A stretch of DNA of 64,000 nt from Combretum micranthum. Lineage: Eukaryota > Streptophyta > Magnoliopsida > Myrtales > Combretaceae. The notes beneath the pieces were generated by a model. It saw nothing but the letters and a program-made list of their open reading frames with translations, searched no databases and was not told where the DNA came from. The stretch's first letter is position 1; the number at the start of each line of letters is the position of its first letter. A program made the translations under genes and the position numbers. This document shows positions 34,830-46,437 of this stretch, in pieces. Location: contig JAMXBD010000363.1 of the NCBI GenBank assembly GCA_024138025.1, positions 186,001 through 250,000 on the forward strand, read 5' to 3'.

Positions 34830-37800
34830 TGTAAGCCCCGAAAAATTTCAGTAAATAATTTTAAGATGAACTTCGAAAATAAACCCTAAAAATCACTCCA
34901 AATTAAAACCGAATTTCAACTAGTCTTGAATCACGAACGAATTCGAAAAATTTCCGAATCTTGGGAAAAATAAGAATTCTGAAAAACAAAGTAAGAACTT
35001 AACATACTACAATTCCAAAACCACTACGTACGACAAATTCCACACATGACTCCGGTTCATAAAATCGGGTAATATAGATCCCAAAAACGAATTATTAAAA
35101 AGTAAATAATGATTAACCTTCGGAAATGAAACCCAATTCAAAAATTCTGAAAACGTTAAAAGATATTAAATACGTACAAAAATGAAATGTGAAATAAATT
35201 TCTCAAAGTAAATATGTTGTATAAAATATATACATATATCAGTTTCCAAATTGGCAAAGACCTAAACCGGAAAATCACCCGGAAACCCTAAGCGAAATAC
35301 AATAGCTTAAGTCCGGCAATCTAGCGCCTCTAACCCTAGAGGCTGAGATGTAGTTTCAATATGTAGAATAGCTCATAGTAATATGAGTTTGTTTAAAAAT
35401 ATCAGATTGGTAAATTTTTTACCTATTTAGAATCCGTTCGGATACAGACTTCGAAAAGCGTGTCCCGGGGCTCGAGATATCAAAAATATACCAATAGTAC
35501 CGTTAGACTCGTAATTTCATAAGATTTCTAAATATATCAGTTATATAATTTTTCCGGTTATAAAAGTTACAGTTATAACCTTTTTATCATATTTCCATTA
35601 TTACCGATAATTGATTGGTCTTTTGCACTTTTCATTTTTATTTCATTAAAAAATTTTATTATTCTTATGAAGTCTTATATTTTTAGATAAATATTTTATA
35701 TGTTATAGAAAATTTTGTTTTTCTAAAATTTAGTTCGTTTCGGATCTTTACGGGATCAGATTCTGTTTAAGACCCGATACTAAAAATAAAATAAATTAAT
35801 TTAATAATTGAAAAATATTTTAAAAATATTGTTATTTTCATAAAATAATTTTTTAGAATTTTTCGGGTTATAAAAATATTATTTATAGCCCATATTCGCG
35901 TATTTTGGTCGTACCGATAACATATTTGTTAAATTACTAAAATAATTCAAATAATTATTTAATTTTGAATATGAAAAATCTGCTACAAATATTTTGAATA
36001 AATTTTCTAATTTTATTTTATTTTGTTTTATTTTATTAATAAAGTACTTTTACAACTCATACTTTCAAGTACACCTTACACATATCACTTCCTTTTCACT
36101 TCAATCTTTCTACACATAATCCCACACTTCATGGCAGATTTTTCCTTCTTTATGGCTGCCATTGTCCTTCATTTACTACTATTTTGACTAAATTAAATAA
36201 ATTCTACTCCTTCTTAAAGAAGCTACACATACACATTTATTACACAATTTAATTTCAAGTCAAAATTCAACAAAACACACACTCTCTCTCTCCCAATTCA
36301 CGTGAACCCCTCTCCCAAAATCTGCCTTTGTTTTATTTTTTTCCTCTCTTTCATTCATTTAATACACTCATTTTCTCTCTCCCTTTCATTTACTCATTTT
36401 CCTTTTTCATTCTTTAGTCTTTCTCTCTCATTTTTCCTCTCTTTCTTCTTCTTTTCCTCTTGTTCTTCTTTGAAAAACAAGCTTCCCCCACTTCTAAAAA
36501 TGGCTTCCACACTTTATTTCTAAAGATTTTCTAAGCAAATCTTCATCCCAAAGCTCCATAGGTGATATAGGTAAAGTGTAATGAAGGTTTCATGCATCAA
36601 ATGAACCTCCATAAGCTTAAAAGCTTAGGATGATGATGCCAAAAATGAAATCTTTCTCTTCTCCACTTTTATTATCTTGTATTACAATTATTTTCTTGTT
36701 TAAAGTTGATATATATGGTAGATCTAACTTTTTATAGCTTTGATTTTTGTTTATGCCATAGATCTTGCTATTTAAGTTATTATTCTTGTTATTACTTATG
36801 ATTTATGCATATATTTCTCATTCCCATGTGTTCATGCTTTCAAAACTAGTTTAGAATACTAGAGCTAGTTGTTTTAGGTTCATACATGCATTAGACTTAT
36901 GTTTTATGTTCATGAATAACTTGTAATAGCATGATGATGGTAGGAAAGTTGTAGGAAACTCAAGATCTATTTTATTTTCAACAAAAACAACTTTTGAAAA
37001 TTCGGATGAAAATAGAACCATATTTAGAAAAGTGGTTTTTCAACTTCAAAATGTGTATTTTTCATTTAAGATGAAGGGCTTAGGGTATAGATACCATAAA
37101 TGAAAGATTTTGATAAGTAAAGTTTAGATCTATGATGTTTATAGCTTATTACCATGCATTTGTTTTATGTCTATGTTCATGTTAAGTATAGATCTTAGTT
37201 TTGAACTCAAACAAAATTGTGAAATTCGTATTTTGGCAAGACCCCCATTTAAAAACCACTTTCCAAGTGTGAAAATGTAATTTTTACTTAAGAAAATGAA
37301 GGCTTAATATATGTATATCATCAAGACTTCTTTCTACAAGAATCAAAAGTAATTTTCAAAATAAAAATTATATTTTCGGATTTTGGCCAAGGCCTATTTT
37401 AAAAACATGTTTTCCAACTCATAAATGAAGTTTTTATTTAAGAAATGAAAGGCTCATAATATATGATATGTAAGGAATGGATTTTCATAAGCTTAGATAG
37501 ATTCTATCAAAAGATATGACCAAAAATAAATTTTCTAAATTCGGATCCCAACCAAGACCAATTTTGAAAACCTATTTATCAACTCCAAAACTCATGTTTT
37601 ATGTGAAAAATGAAGTATATAGGTAATAGATATCATTAAGCAATGATTTTTACAAGTTAAAATGAGTTTAGGCATGAGTAATGTGTAAAACAAGTAATGG
37701 AATTAAAATGGAAAATTTTGAGTTAGTGATCAAATTGTCAAATTCGTAATTTGAGATGATGCATATGTAATCACTTAGTATTTGAGCTCAAATTGCAATT

Positions 37801-39873
37801 TTTATATGTTAAATGAAGTCCTTAGACAATAGATGTAGTAAAACTTCAAATTTTAATGCATTAAACAAGTTTTTCCCAAAGGAATCATGCAAAAAGTGGA
37901 TTTTCTAAAATTCGGATTTTTGAGTAAATCATATTGGAAAACATATTTGCAAAGTGTAAAATGCAAATTTTTGTGTAACAATGAAGTCCTTAGTGGTTAT
38001 GTATGATTGAGCCCTAATTTTCTAACTATCAAATGATTTTTACTTAAAGAAATCACTCAAAAACATTACTTACAAAAATTCGGATTTTGGAATGGACCAA
38101 TTTTAAAAACATGTTTACAAAGTGTAAAATGGAAAATTTTATGTAAAAATGAAGGTCATAGTAATATATATAATGAAGACTCAATTTTGACAAAAATAAT
38201 TATATTTTCTTAAGTAACAAATGCAAAACAAATGGAAATGATAAAAGTAAGAAAACTAGATTTTTCATAAGTTGTTATTATGGTCTTGCAAAATAAAAAG
38301 TTATAAAATTTCTTTTAGCAAAAATCATCAAGATCATGCATACATTGAGCTCATCTCATGTCATTCATGTTAGGGAATCATTCATATTGCATGTATAGCT
38401 AATCTATATAATAAAAACATTACAAACATTTACAAAACTATTTTTCGGAATCGGAAACAGTTAGTGATCAGATCTGATCCCTCTGTTCCGAGACCTAAAT
38501 TTTTTCAAAACTTAAATATAATATTAGAATTAGATAGATCTTTCAAAGTAGATAGAAATCGATATATAATTTGCGAGATTCCGAGTTAAAATGACCAAGT
38601 TATGGCTGTTTTAAGTTGGAATTCCTGCTTAGAACGAGAATCACGAATTTGATAGTTCGTATGAAATTATTTGGATTAGTTTGAGTTGAAATACTTATTA
38701 AAGTATTTCTTCCTTTTTACGAGATCCGGAAATCGACGATTCCCTGCCACCGAATTATTATTACTAGAAGACCGGTGATCCAATGGCCGAGTGAGTTTTC
38801 TCCTTGTTTTGTTATCTTGATTGTGATTGTAGTTAGTTGCATTAGAATTGTAGGAACAAGATAAAAATCAATATGAATGGGGATGGGATATATGATGAGA
38901 CTGTGATGAATGTATGCCAAAGAATACTAAAGCATATCGAAACCACGATTTGATTGAATAACTGCACCGTTCATATTATTTCTGTTATATGTGTGATATT
39001 GGTTGGTCATTTTAAAGAAGGTATAAATATTTTTGACCTAAGAAAAAATTAAATTGGTCATGCATCACATCGGACATATTGCATTTGGTAGCATGCTACT
39101 CCTACGCAGGTCGATCGGTATGGTCCGTTGTTGCCTCGTTTAGATAACGAGCCCGGTGCCAGAGCTCATTCAGGGGTACTAAGGCGCATGTGGATGCATT
39201 CTTGGATGAGCCTAGCCGAGTCGAGTGCTAAGAGCCGAGGGTTTGGGGACTAAATGCGGTCGTGTAGACTCAATACCATTCCTAACCCAAGATACGGAGG
39301 GCGTAAATCCGTTCTGTGTGTGGGTTTCGGATACCCATGCATAATTGCTTGCTCACGTGTTTGTTCATGCATAGCATATGATTGATTATAGCTTGATTGT
39401 TATGGTACGGAACTAAGGAAATTCTCACTAAGCTAGTGTAGCTTATACCCCAATAGTTGTTTAAATGAGCAGGTTATTTCAAGAATGCAAAGTGGGGACC
39501 TAATTGGTTGGAGCTGGGAATGACTCCAGGATTTCGGCAAAGAACACGAATGTTTGAAGTTACCAGCTAGTTTTATTATTTGCCTTGTAATAGTTTTACG
39601 TAGTAGAATCTTTTGATGAAGTGTAATTGAAGTTTAATGATTTGTATTATGAAGTATAGTGATTTGTATCTAAAGTATAGTAAATTTGTATTTCCTTTAC
39701 ATTGTTACTCAAGCTATATCAACGCAAAATGTATTACTCCGATGAGTCTCCTCCATGTGTTAGACGCCTTGTACATAGTATGGAAGCCTTCGCGTGACTG
39801 AGGTGGTCATTCTTAGGTTTTAATATTGTGTATGGCAGACTGCCATGTTTAGGGTACCCTTCGGGGCGTGACA
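34830..39873 (+). mobile_element. E3: 5.0-kb giant solo-LTR-like element, TSD gggac
   Basis: Begins TGTAAGCCCCGAAAAATTTC and ends AGGGTACCCTTCGGGGCGTGACA, with perfect gggac duplications at 34825-34829 and 39874-39878. Shares with E1/E2 the 'cggaaaccctaa' and 'taagtccggcaatc' blocks, 'accgttagactcgtaa', 'gttaaaatgaccaagttatggc' (38586), ATG-GCN-NNG-TGA (38783) and the last 500 bases. About 1.5 kb longer than E1/E2, from an extra 5' part (34860-35230) and an expanded A/T-rich middle (36950-38250) made of diverged repeats of a 'ttcggatttt...aaatgaag' unit. No coding domain. It sits between TN2 and coiled-coil copy A; I found no counterpart in the second module. Confidence 0.82.
38783..38794 (+). 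promoter_or_regulatory. Conserved ATG-GCN-NNG-TGA motif / GTGAGT donor context in E3
   Basis: Here ATGGCCGAGTGAGT. Followed 40-50 bases later by 'ttgtagttagttgcattagaatt', as in E2. About 1.1 kb from the right end of the element, as in E1 and E2. Confidence 0.45.
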
Positions 39874-39878
39874 GGGAC

Positions 39879-40630
39879 AAATTAAATACAGACGATTATC
39901 TAATTCCTAAGAGATGAGATAGGGAATTGGATTTTTAGGTTTGCAAAACGGTTTGGGAGGATGGATGTTCTATCTGTTGAACCATGTAGCCTTCATTTTT
40001 AGGTTGGAGATTCTTTCAGAACTTGTTGCTCTTTTCACTTCCAACAGTGATTTTATATGAAAATATATGCATGTGATCATGGCTTGAACCAGGCAGCTAA
40101 AGCATCGGGTGGATGTAGTCCTAAGAGAGGTGAACTCAGTGGCGAATTGGCTTGGGAGTAGTGCATGACAGCAAAGAAGGTGAGGTAATTCTTTTTGTGC
40201 CACCTAAAGCGGCTTTAAGTTTTTGTAAAAGAGACTAATTTCATCATGTTTTGTATGGGGAGAAACAAACTCCAGTCAAATTCCTCAAAAGCCGTGAGCT
40301 TCTTGCTCTTACATGTTTTGATTGAAATATATTTCTGTAGCTCCGCTAGAAAAAGAGGAAAGCAACCAAGAATCATACTAGTTCTCTAATACATAGACAT
40401 GCATCCTACAAGGCCTGAACATTTTGGGATCTAAATAGTGGGTCATCATAAATACTGATATTAGACCATTAGGATCGGAATTAAATTCTATAACTGGGCG
40501 CACTAAAATAAAATGACTAGGTTGATGGACCCAAACATGAGTGGTCAAGTTACACGGACCCTTTGCAGAGTTGAGTATTTTGTAGGACTGTTATTAGGAC
40601 TAGTGTTTGGGAAGTAGAAGGATGCCCGTA
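39879..40630. other. Intergenic between E3 and TN2, with a possible LINE RNase H trace
   Basis: 40430-40640 matches 55440-55620 and belongs to the TN module. On the plus strand at 40108-40160 the reading VVLREVNSVANWL resembles the end of a LINE RNase H domain (pattern xREANxVADxLA), but it is only about 15 residues and its surroundings do not support it further. Nothing else recognised. Confidence 0.3.
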
Positions 40631-40636
40631 AAGTCC

Positions 40637-42820
40637 TTAATTTACACGTACCTTTGGGATATGGCCCTGATCTTCAAGCTGTAAAGGGGTTGCATCGACC
40701 TCTTCGGTTAAAAGTGCTGGTTTAGAAACTTCCTACAAGTATAAACACGAGAGTTAGAGACATTAACAAAATTTTAGATATTAAATTTGAAAGTGCTCAT
40801 GCTTGTTGAGACAATAATTTGCGTGATCATCAAGCTATATAGGGGTTGCAGCGACCTCTTCACACAAATTACTGTCTCATGTCTGGTAAGACAGTAATTT
40901 GCATGATCAAAAGTTTATAATAGCAAGGAAAGTTGCGAGAGATTGTGGTAGCGCATTACCTTGCTCCTCTTCAATATGTGCCTCGACTCATTGCTCCATA
41001 AGCCTTTATGGTACGTTGTACAATTATCTTGGAGGATTTTCCTGCCTAGGTCTTTCAGTAATTTATGCATCTGCAATTTATTATCATCACTGATCTTCAC
41101 TAAAGACAATGCTTGTAATTTGTCAAGAGCTTCTGTCTCTGGGAATATTTGTTTGTCGGCCTCATTAGAAAAGCAGGCTATGTCAAGAAATATTTGTTTC
41201 TGATTTTCTTCTAATCCTTGATAGCTTAGCAGCAGTTTTTGTGGGACATCCCCTAACGGGATAGCTCTTAATGCCCTCAAAGTGCTTTCCCATTCTACTT
41301 TCTCCTTGCCAAACAAAGAGGATCCTATTACTTCAAGAAGCAAAGGAAGGCCCCAGCACTCTTCCACCATAAATCTTGTAAAATGAGCAAACCCATCCGG
41401 AGGAAAATGTCTTCCAAAGGCGTGATGGCAAAAAAGTTGCACAGATTGATCAAAGTTCAATCCATCCAACTGATATATCACTATTTGCTCCACCGGGACA
41501 CAAAGCACATCTTTGTTTCTGGTGGTCAACATGATTTTACTACCAAAGCCAAAATAACTAAACATCCTCATCAAAACTCTAATCTGAATCCTGCTATCAA
41601 CATCATCCAGAGCAATAAGAACCTTCTTATTATGAAAAAATTCTCTGATCTTAATCATGCTTTTATCTATGCTATTCATTGTATTCCATCCCTGCTCAAG
41701 AATAATCGAGAGAAGTTGGTCTACCGAAATCTCCCCTGACAAGGTTTCTCCAGCGTTGGCGACAAAACTACTGAATTGAAAGTCATCGAAGGATTGGTTG
41801 AAGATGTATCTGGCCAGAGTGGTCTTTCCCATACCACCCATTCCTATAATCCCAATAATGGGAATAGCATTAGTATCATCAGAAATCACTTTCATGATTT
41901 CTCTTGCTTTTTCTTCAATTCCGACCATGTGATCCATATCCCTCTTTCTCACTGGCCTTTCATTGAAATACATATTGCAAGGATTCCTCAACTCCATTTT
42001 AACCTTCTCAACTATTCTTCTAATGGTCCTGCCTTCGAAGCTGACAATGTACAAAATTTGGAATGAAAAAATAATATTAATTAAAAAATAAAAAGATTCG
42101 AAAACAAAATTAAGTTTAGTTCAAAGAGACATTCTTTAATCTTATCGGAATTTATGACCGTTGGTCACAATCGGGTCGTTGAAACTTTGTTGAGAATGAA
42201 TTTTTGTTTTCTAGAAACAAATGTAAATTCTACTCTCTTACATGCTTTAAAATTAATTTCGTCGGCCTATGCGAGTTGAGAAACATTACTGACCTCGAAC
42301 CATCCACGACCAATCCTTTCATATCCCCAATACGTATCAAAGCATCCTTCCAGCCTTGCACGGTCGTCCCGTCATACTTTATTATATGCGTTTGTATTCT
42401 TTCAAATTTGTTCCTAAGACTTAGTATATCAGAGGGATTGACCCTGTAAAAGATAGGCATAACCTTAAGTCTCCCTGAATCCACACATTTCAAAATATGT
42501 GCCAACTCTTTAAGACAGTAGGCGCTCGAAGCATAGTCCTCAGAGATGATTGTTATGGCTATTTTCGATCGTTCAATGGCTGCAAGAAGCTTCCTCTCGA
42601 TCTCTTCCCCGAAAGCAAGTGAAGGTTCATCCATAAAGACCTTGATCTTTGGCTCAGCTTCTGTGAGGCACAAGTAGAGATGATCTACAATATTTTTCCG
42701 AGTATCTTCTCCTCTAAAGTTTAAAAACACATCGAATTCTTCTTCGGAAGACTCCCCGATCGTGGCTTTTATTGTATCACTAAGGTTGATTGCTGTGCTT
42801 ATTCTGGACGAGCTCGCCAT
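40637..42820 (-). CDS. TN2: TIR-NB-ARC protein without LRR, apparently intact
   Basis: Three exons: 42820-42294, 42040-40960 and 40732-40637, joined at AG|GTCAGT...CAG|C (phase 2) and AAG|GTAATG...TAG|G (phase 0), giving about 567 residues. TIR at 30-175: DVFLNFRGEDTRKN, DEPSLAFGEEI, catalytic-type Glu105 in AYCLKEL (usual Trp replaced by Tyr). NB-ARC: P-loop GMGGMGKTT 242-250, kinase 2 KVLIALDDVD 314-323, RNBS-B GSKIMLTTRN, GLPL 406-409, RNBS-D QIFLDIACF, and MHK at 500-502 in place of MHD. No leucine-rich repeats follow; a 31-residue tail (EVSKPALLTEEVD...) ends the frame. The last exon also has a consensus donor (AAG|GTACGT at 40652), so transcription could continue to further exons. Such proteins act as NAD-cleaving or helper/regulatory immune receptors in the cytosol; the particular pathogen is unknowable here. 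Confidence 0.88.
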
Positions 42821-44200
42821 TTGATTATACTACCGTGTTTTTGGGGAAGGAAAATATTAATCTCGGATAATGTTAATCTACCGAACATGTACCCATCTAC
42901 TGGAAAGGACCACCCAAATTTGGCTACACCCTCCATTGAGGGTGTGCCAAATAAACTTGTGGGGCTCTTGCGATCCCACATGCGATACTGTATGAGATCC
43001 CATAAGCTTATTTGACACACCCTTAATGGAGGATGTAACCAAATTTAGGTGATCCAAGGACCACCATCTATCTCTCCCATCTACTTGGTTTAAGTACAAG
43101 CGTTTGTTGACTTTTCAATAACAACAATTAATTCCCACGGATTGATTTGTTCTATGGAAGTCTTCGAAGCTTCAGAATCGAGAAAGAAATAGATCCCCAC
43201 TTGTCGGTAACAGAAACATAAGCAAAATTAAATGCATCAATAAAATAATTTTACGAATTGTAAGAGAATTAAGAAATAATATACCGTTTAAAAAATAATA
43301 ATAACAATAAACGTATATCCTGAACCGTTGGAAAATTGCGAACTCTCGTGCTTCTTTAACGAAAATCTATAAATAAGAACAAGTATGTTGATTTTTTTTT
43401 TTTTTTTCCAAAGGTATATTGAAATGGGGATAATGTTATTTGGGTGTTTCGTCAATTCTATACATGAAATTTAAAATTAATAAATCTCATATTCAATCTC
43501 ACTTTTATTTGTTAAATTTACTATGAGTTAAGCAAAATATTATAGATTAAAAAAATTACAAAAATACTATTCAATGAAAAATAGTCCTAGAAATAAGCAA
43601 GTTAGAATCGTCTCTGGAAAAAACCAATTTATGATGTATTAAACTCGTCTTTTCAAGAGATGAGATTCATTAAATTTGTTTTGAACTCATCTCATAAATA
43701 AACAAAGTAACACATGAACTCGACTCTCGTCTTTTCAAGTGATGAGTATTACAATTATAACTTATTTTTCAAAAAACAAGTTTAATATGCCTATTTTGGG
43801 GATTATTCTTAATGTAGGAAAATTTTTGTAATTTCCTATTCAATTATTATTATTCTTTCCTTATCCCAATTTACTACTTCATCTTTAAGTTATATTCATT
43901 GATCAGTTAGTTCATGTCGCCTTGTACTCTCACATTCATTTATCTGGAGATAATAGAAGGGAATAAAACAACTATTCTCCTCCTAACTATAACATTATTT
44001 ACTTGTAAAATGGATTGTAAATTCCTGTTCCTAATAATTTTTTAATTTCATCTGCAAAGGCAATGTTAAGCCCACATATTTCAAGTGACAATCTGCTGGT
44101 AAAGTTGAGGTACGAGGGTATTGAAGATCTACAAACACCAAACAGAATTAGTAAGGCTTCAAAGGGTTATTCGTTGTGGCCATTCTAATCCTTAAGTTAA
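42821..44200. promoter_or_regulatory. TN2 upstream region, proximal copy of a tandem duplication
   Basis: Aligns along its length with 44217-45420. Shared landmarks: 'gattatactaccgtgtttt', 'ggtgtttcgtcaatt', 'aaacgtatatcc/aaggtgtatccc', 'gctggtaaagttgaggtacgagg' and 'atccttaagttaata'. The proximal copy carries a 149-bp MITE about 87 bases from the TN2 ATG. Likely contains the TN2 promoter; no TATA box assigned with confidence. Confidence 0.65.
42907..43055. mobile_element. Short MITE with inverted repeats of nearly 50 bp
   Basis: Left arm begins GGACCACCCAAATTTGGCTA and the right arm, reverse complemented, begins GGATCACCTAAATTTGGTTA; the arms stay similar for almost 50 bases each, leaving a short loop. 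The element is absent from the duplicated upstream copy at 44290, where 'cccatctacttgg' is uninterrupted. A repeat of 'cccatctact' lies near each side (42891 and 43077), but exact ends and TSD length are uncertain, so the superfamily is not called. Confidence 0.7.
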
Positions 44201-44216
44201 TAATGAGTTTTGAGGT

Positions 44217-45420
44217 CGCCATTTGATTATACTACCGTGTTTTTCAGCAAGGAAAATATTACTCTCAGATAATGTCAATCTACTGAACATGTTCCCATCT
44301 ACTTGGAGTAAATAGAAGCGGTTGTTGACTTTTCAACAATTAATTCCCACATGATTGATTTATTATATGGCAGTCTTCGAAGCTTCAGAGTGGACTTCGA
44401 AAGAAATCGTTCCCCACCTGTCGGTAAGGGAAACGTAAGCAAAATTAAATACATAAATAAAATAAACTTACGAATTATAAGAGAATTAAGAAATAATATG
44501 CCGTTCCAAAAAAAAAATAATAATAAAGGTGTATCCCGAACCGTTGGAAAATTGCGAACTCTCGTGCTTCTTTAACGAAAATTTATAAATAAGAACTGGT
44601 ATGTTGATTTTTTTTTCTTCAAAGGTATGTTGAAATGGGGATAATGTTATTCGGGTGTTTCGTCAATTCCATACATGAAATTTAAAATTAATAAATCTCA
44701 TATTCAATGTCACTTTTATTTCTTAAATTAACCATGAGTTAAGCAAAATATTATAGATTAAAAAAATTACAAAAATGCTATCCAATAGAATATAGTCCTA
44801 AAAATAAGCAAAATAGACTCGTCTCTTGAAAAAAAAAAACAGTTTATGATGTATTAAACTTGTCTTTTCAAGAGATGAGATTTATTAATTTTTTTTTGAA
44901 CTTGTCTCCTAAATAAACGAATCAACACGTCAACTTGTCTCTTGTCATTTCAAGTGATGGCTTCATTACAATTATAACTTCTCTCTTCAAAAAATAAGTT
45001 TAATTTGCCTATTTTAGGTATTATTCTCGATGCAGGAAAATTTTTGTAATTTCCTTTTCAATTATTATTACTCTTTCCTTATCCCAATTTACTACTTTAA
45101 GTTATATGCATTAATTAATTAGTTCATGTCATCTTATACACTTACATTTGTTTATTTGGAGATAATAGAAGAGAATAAAACAACTATTCTCCTAATATTC
45201 ATATTACGTTATTTACTTGTAAAATGGATTGTAAATTCTTGTTCCCAATAATTTTCTAATTTCTTTTGCAGAGGAAATGTTAAACCCATATATTGCAAGT
45301 GATAATCCGCTGGTAAAGTTGAGGTACGAGGGCATCGAAGACCTATAGACATAGAACATGGTCGGTAGGGTGCCCAGGGATTATCCATGCAACTACTCCA
45401 ATCCTTAAGTTAATAGTGGG
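44217..45420. repeat. Distal copy of the TN2 promoter duplication
   Basis: Second copy of the 42821-44200 upstream sequence, without the MITE. Its left end (gaggtcgccatttgattatac) includes the reverse complement of the TN2 start codon context, so the duplication breakpoint lies within the first codons of the gene. No TIR coding sequence follows it. Confidence 0.75.
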
Positions 45421-46437
45421 TTCAAGAGAAATAGGAAAACTCAGATAATGTGTTTTTGATGGTGTAAAATTCATCATAACTTTGGTACATAGGTCTATTT
45501 ATAGGTGACAGTTAATACTAGAATGTGGCCCACAAAATATTTGTTGTTGATGTGACACATCCCCAAATCTAATAAATCCTTTGAATCAAAGGTGATGAAT
45601 ATGATCATTTGTGGTAAGGTAGTCGGACTGGTGTTCATTCCCTCAAGGAGATAAGAAAGTGGCATAAGTTGTTATAGGCCTCCATGTGTGGAGTCACAAC
45701 CAGGATTGTACGCAACTTTGGTCCTCGTAAAGTTAAAGGTCCTCTATGGGCTAACGGTCTAAAGCATGAAGCTTTTGGGCTGATGTGTCCAAGGGAGTTT
45801 CTCATGGGCAGACTGGCCATTAAGTGGGGGTTAGCCCAATAGATTCTAGCTAGATGTTCCTTATCAATGTTTGCACCTCCTAACTCTTGTTATGAATCAT
45901 TAAGGAAAGTAAGAGTCTCAAGAACCATCAGTCAATATATTGGGCAATGATCGGGAACTTCGAGTTAGTGTCTAGCCATTTGAGTTGCATCCCTAAACCA
46001 CTTTGTTTAATTTAACCATTTTGGGGTTCACTTCAAAATTCAGCCAGTTTGAGAGGATAGAACTCGAGGAGCTCTTATGACCCTAGCTGGCTTTACTACT
46101 TGTTAGAGTTAAGGGGTTACCTATGATGGGAGTTACCCAAGGTGATAAAAACTTGCTTTGTCGAGGGCCTTGCAAGGCTCATTATGGCATAGACTAGCAC
46201 CTTTGAACAAAGTGATGTTTAGAAGTGAGGTTTTAAAACACCCGCACATCTTCCAAAGAGGCATTTCCCATTATGACTTATCGCATGCTATATATATAGC
46301 TTTGGACAGCCAAATTTTTCTAAATCTTCCCCCTTTTATCACTCTATTTTTTACAAAGAAAAGAATTTTCCATCTTTTCCTCTTGATTGCACAACACAGC
46401 CTTTAGTAGAGAGAACCCCAAATTGTAGAGAGGATCA
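45421..46437. other. Non-coding, possibly LTR or leader of the following gypsy-type remnant
   Basis: The first 100 bases retain module similarity ('cataggtctatttatagg', compare 51492). A TATA-like 'ctatatatatagc' lies at 46288-46300, followed by a pyrimidine-rich leader and the start codon at 46438. I could not define LTR ends. Confidence 0.35.

Noticed and set aside
36302..36523. 73-codon S/F/L-rich frame resembling a signal peptide
   Set aside because: It is the pyrimidine-rich leader of E3; no conservation in sister copies.
40108..40160. LINE RNase H gene
   Set aside because: Only about 15 residues look right and no neighbouring domain or poly-A was seen; left as a low-confidence trace.
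42799..43099. Three overlapping 64-73 codon frames upstream of TN2
   Set aside because: They derive from the inverted-repeat MITE and its flanks, on both strands, and are not genes.
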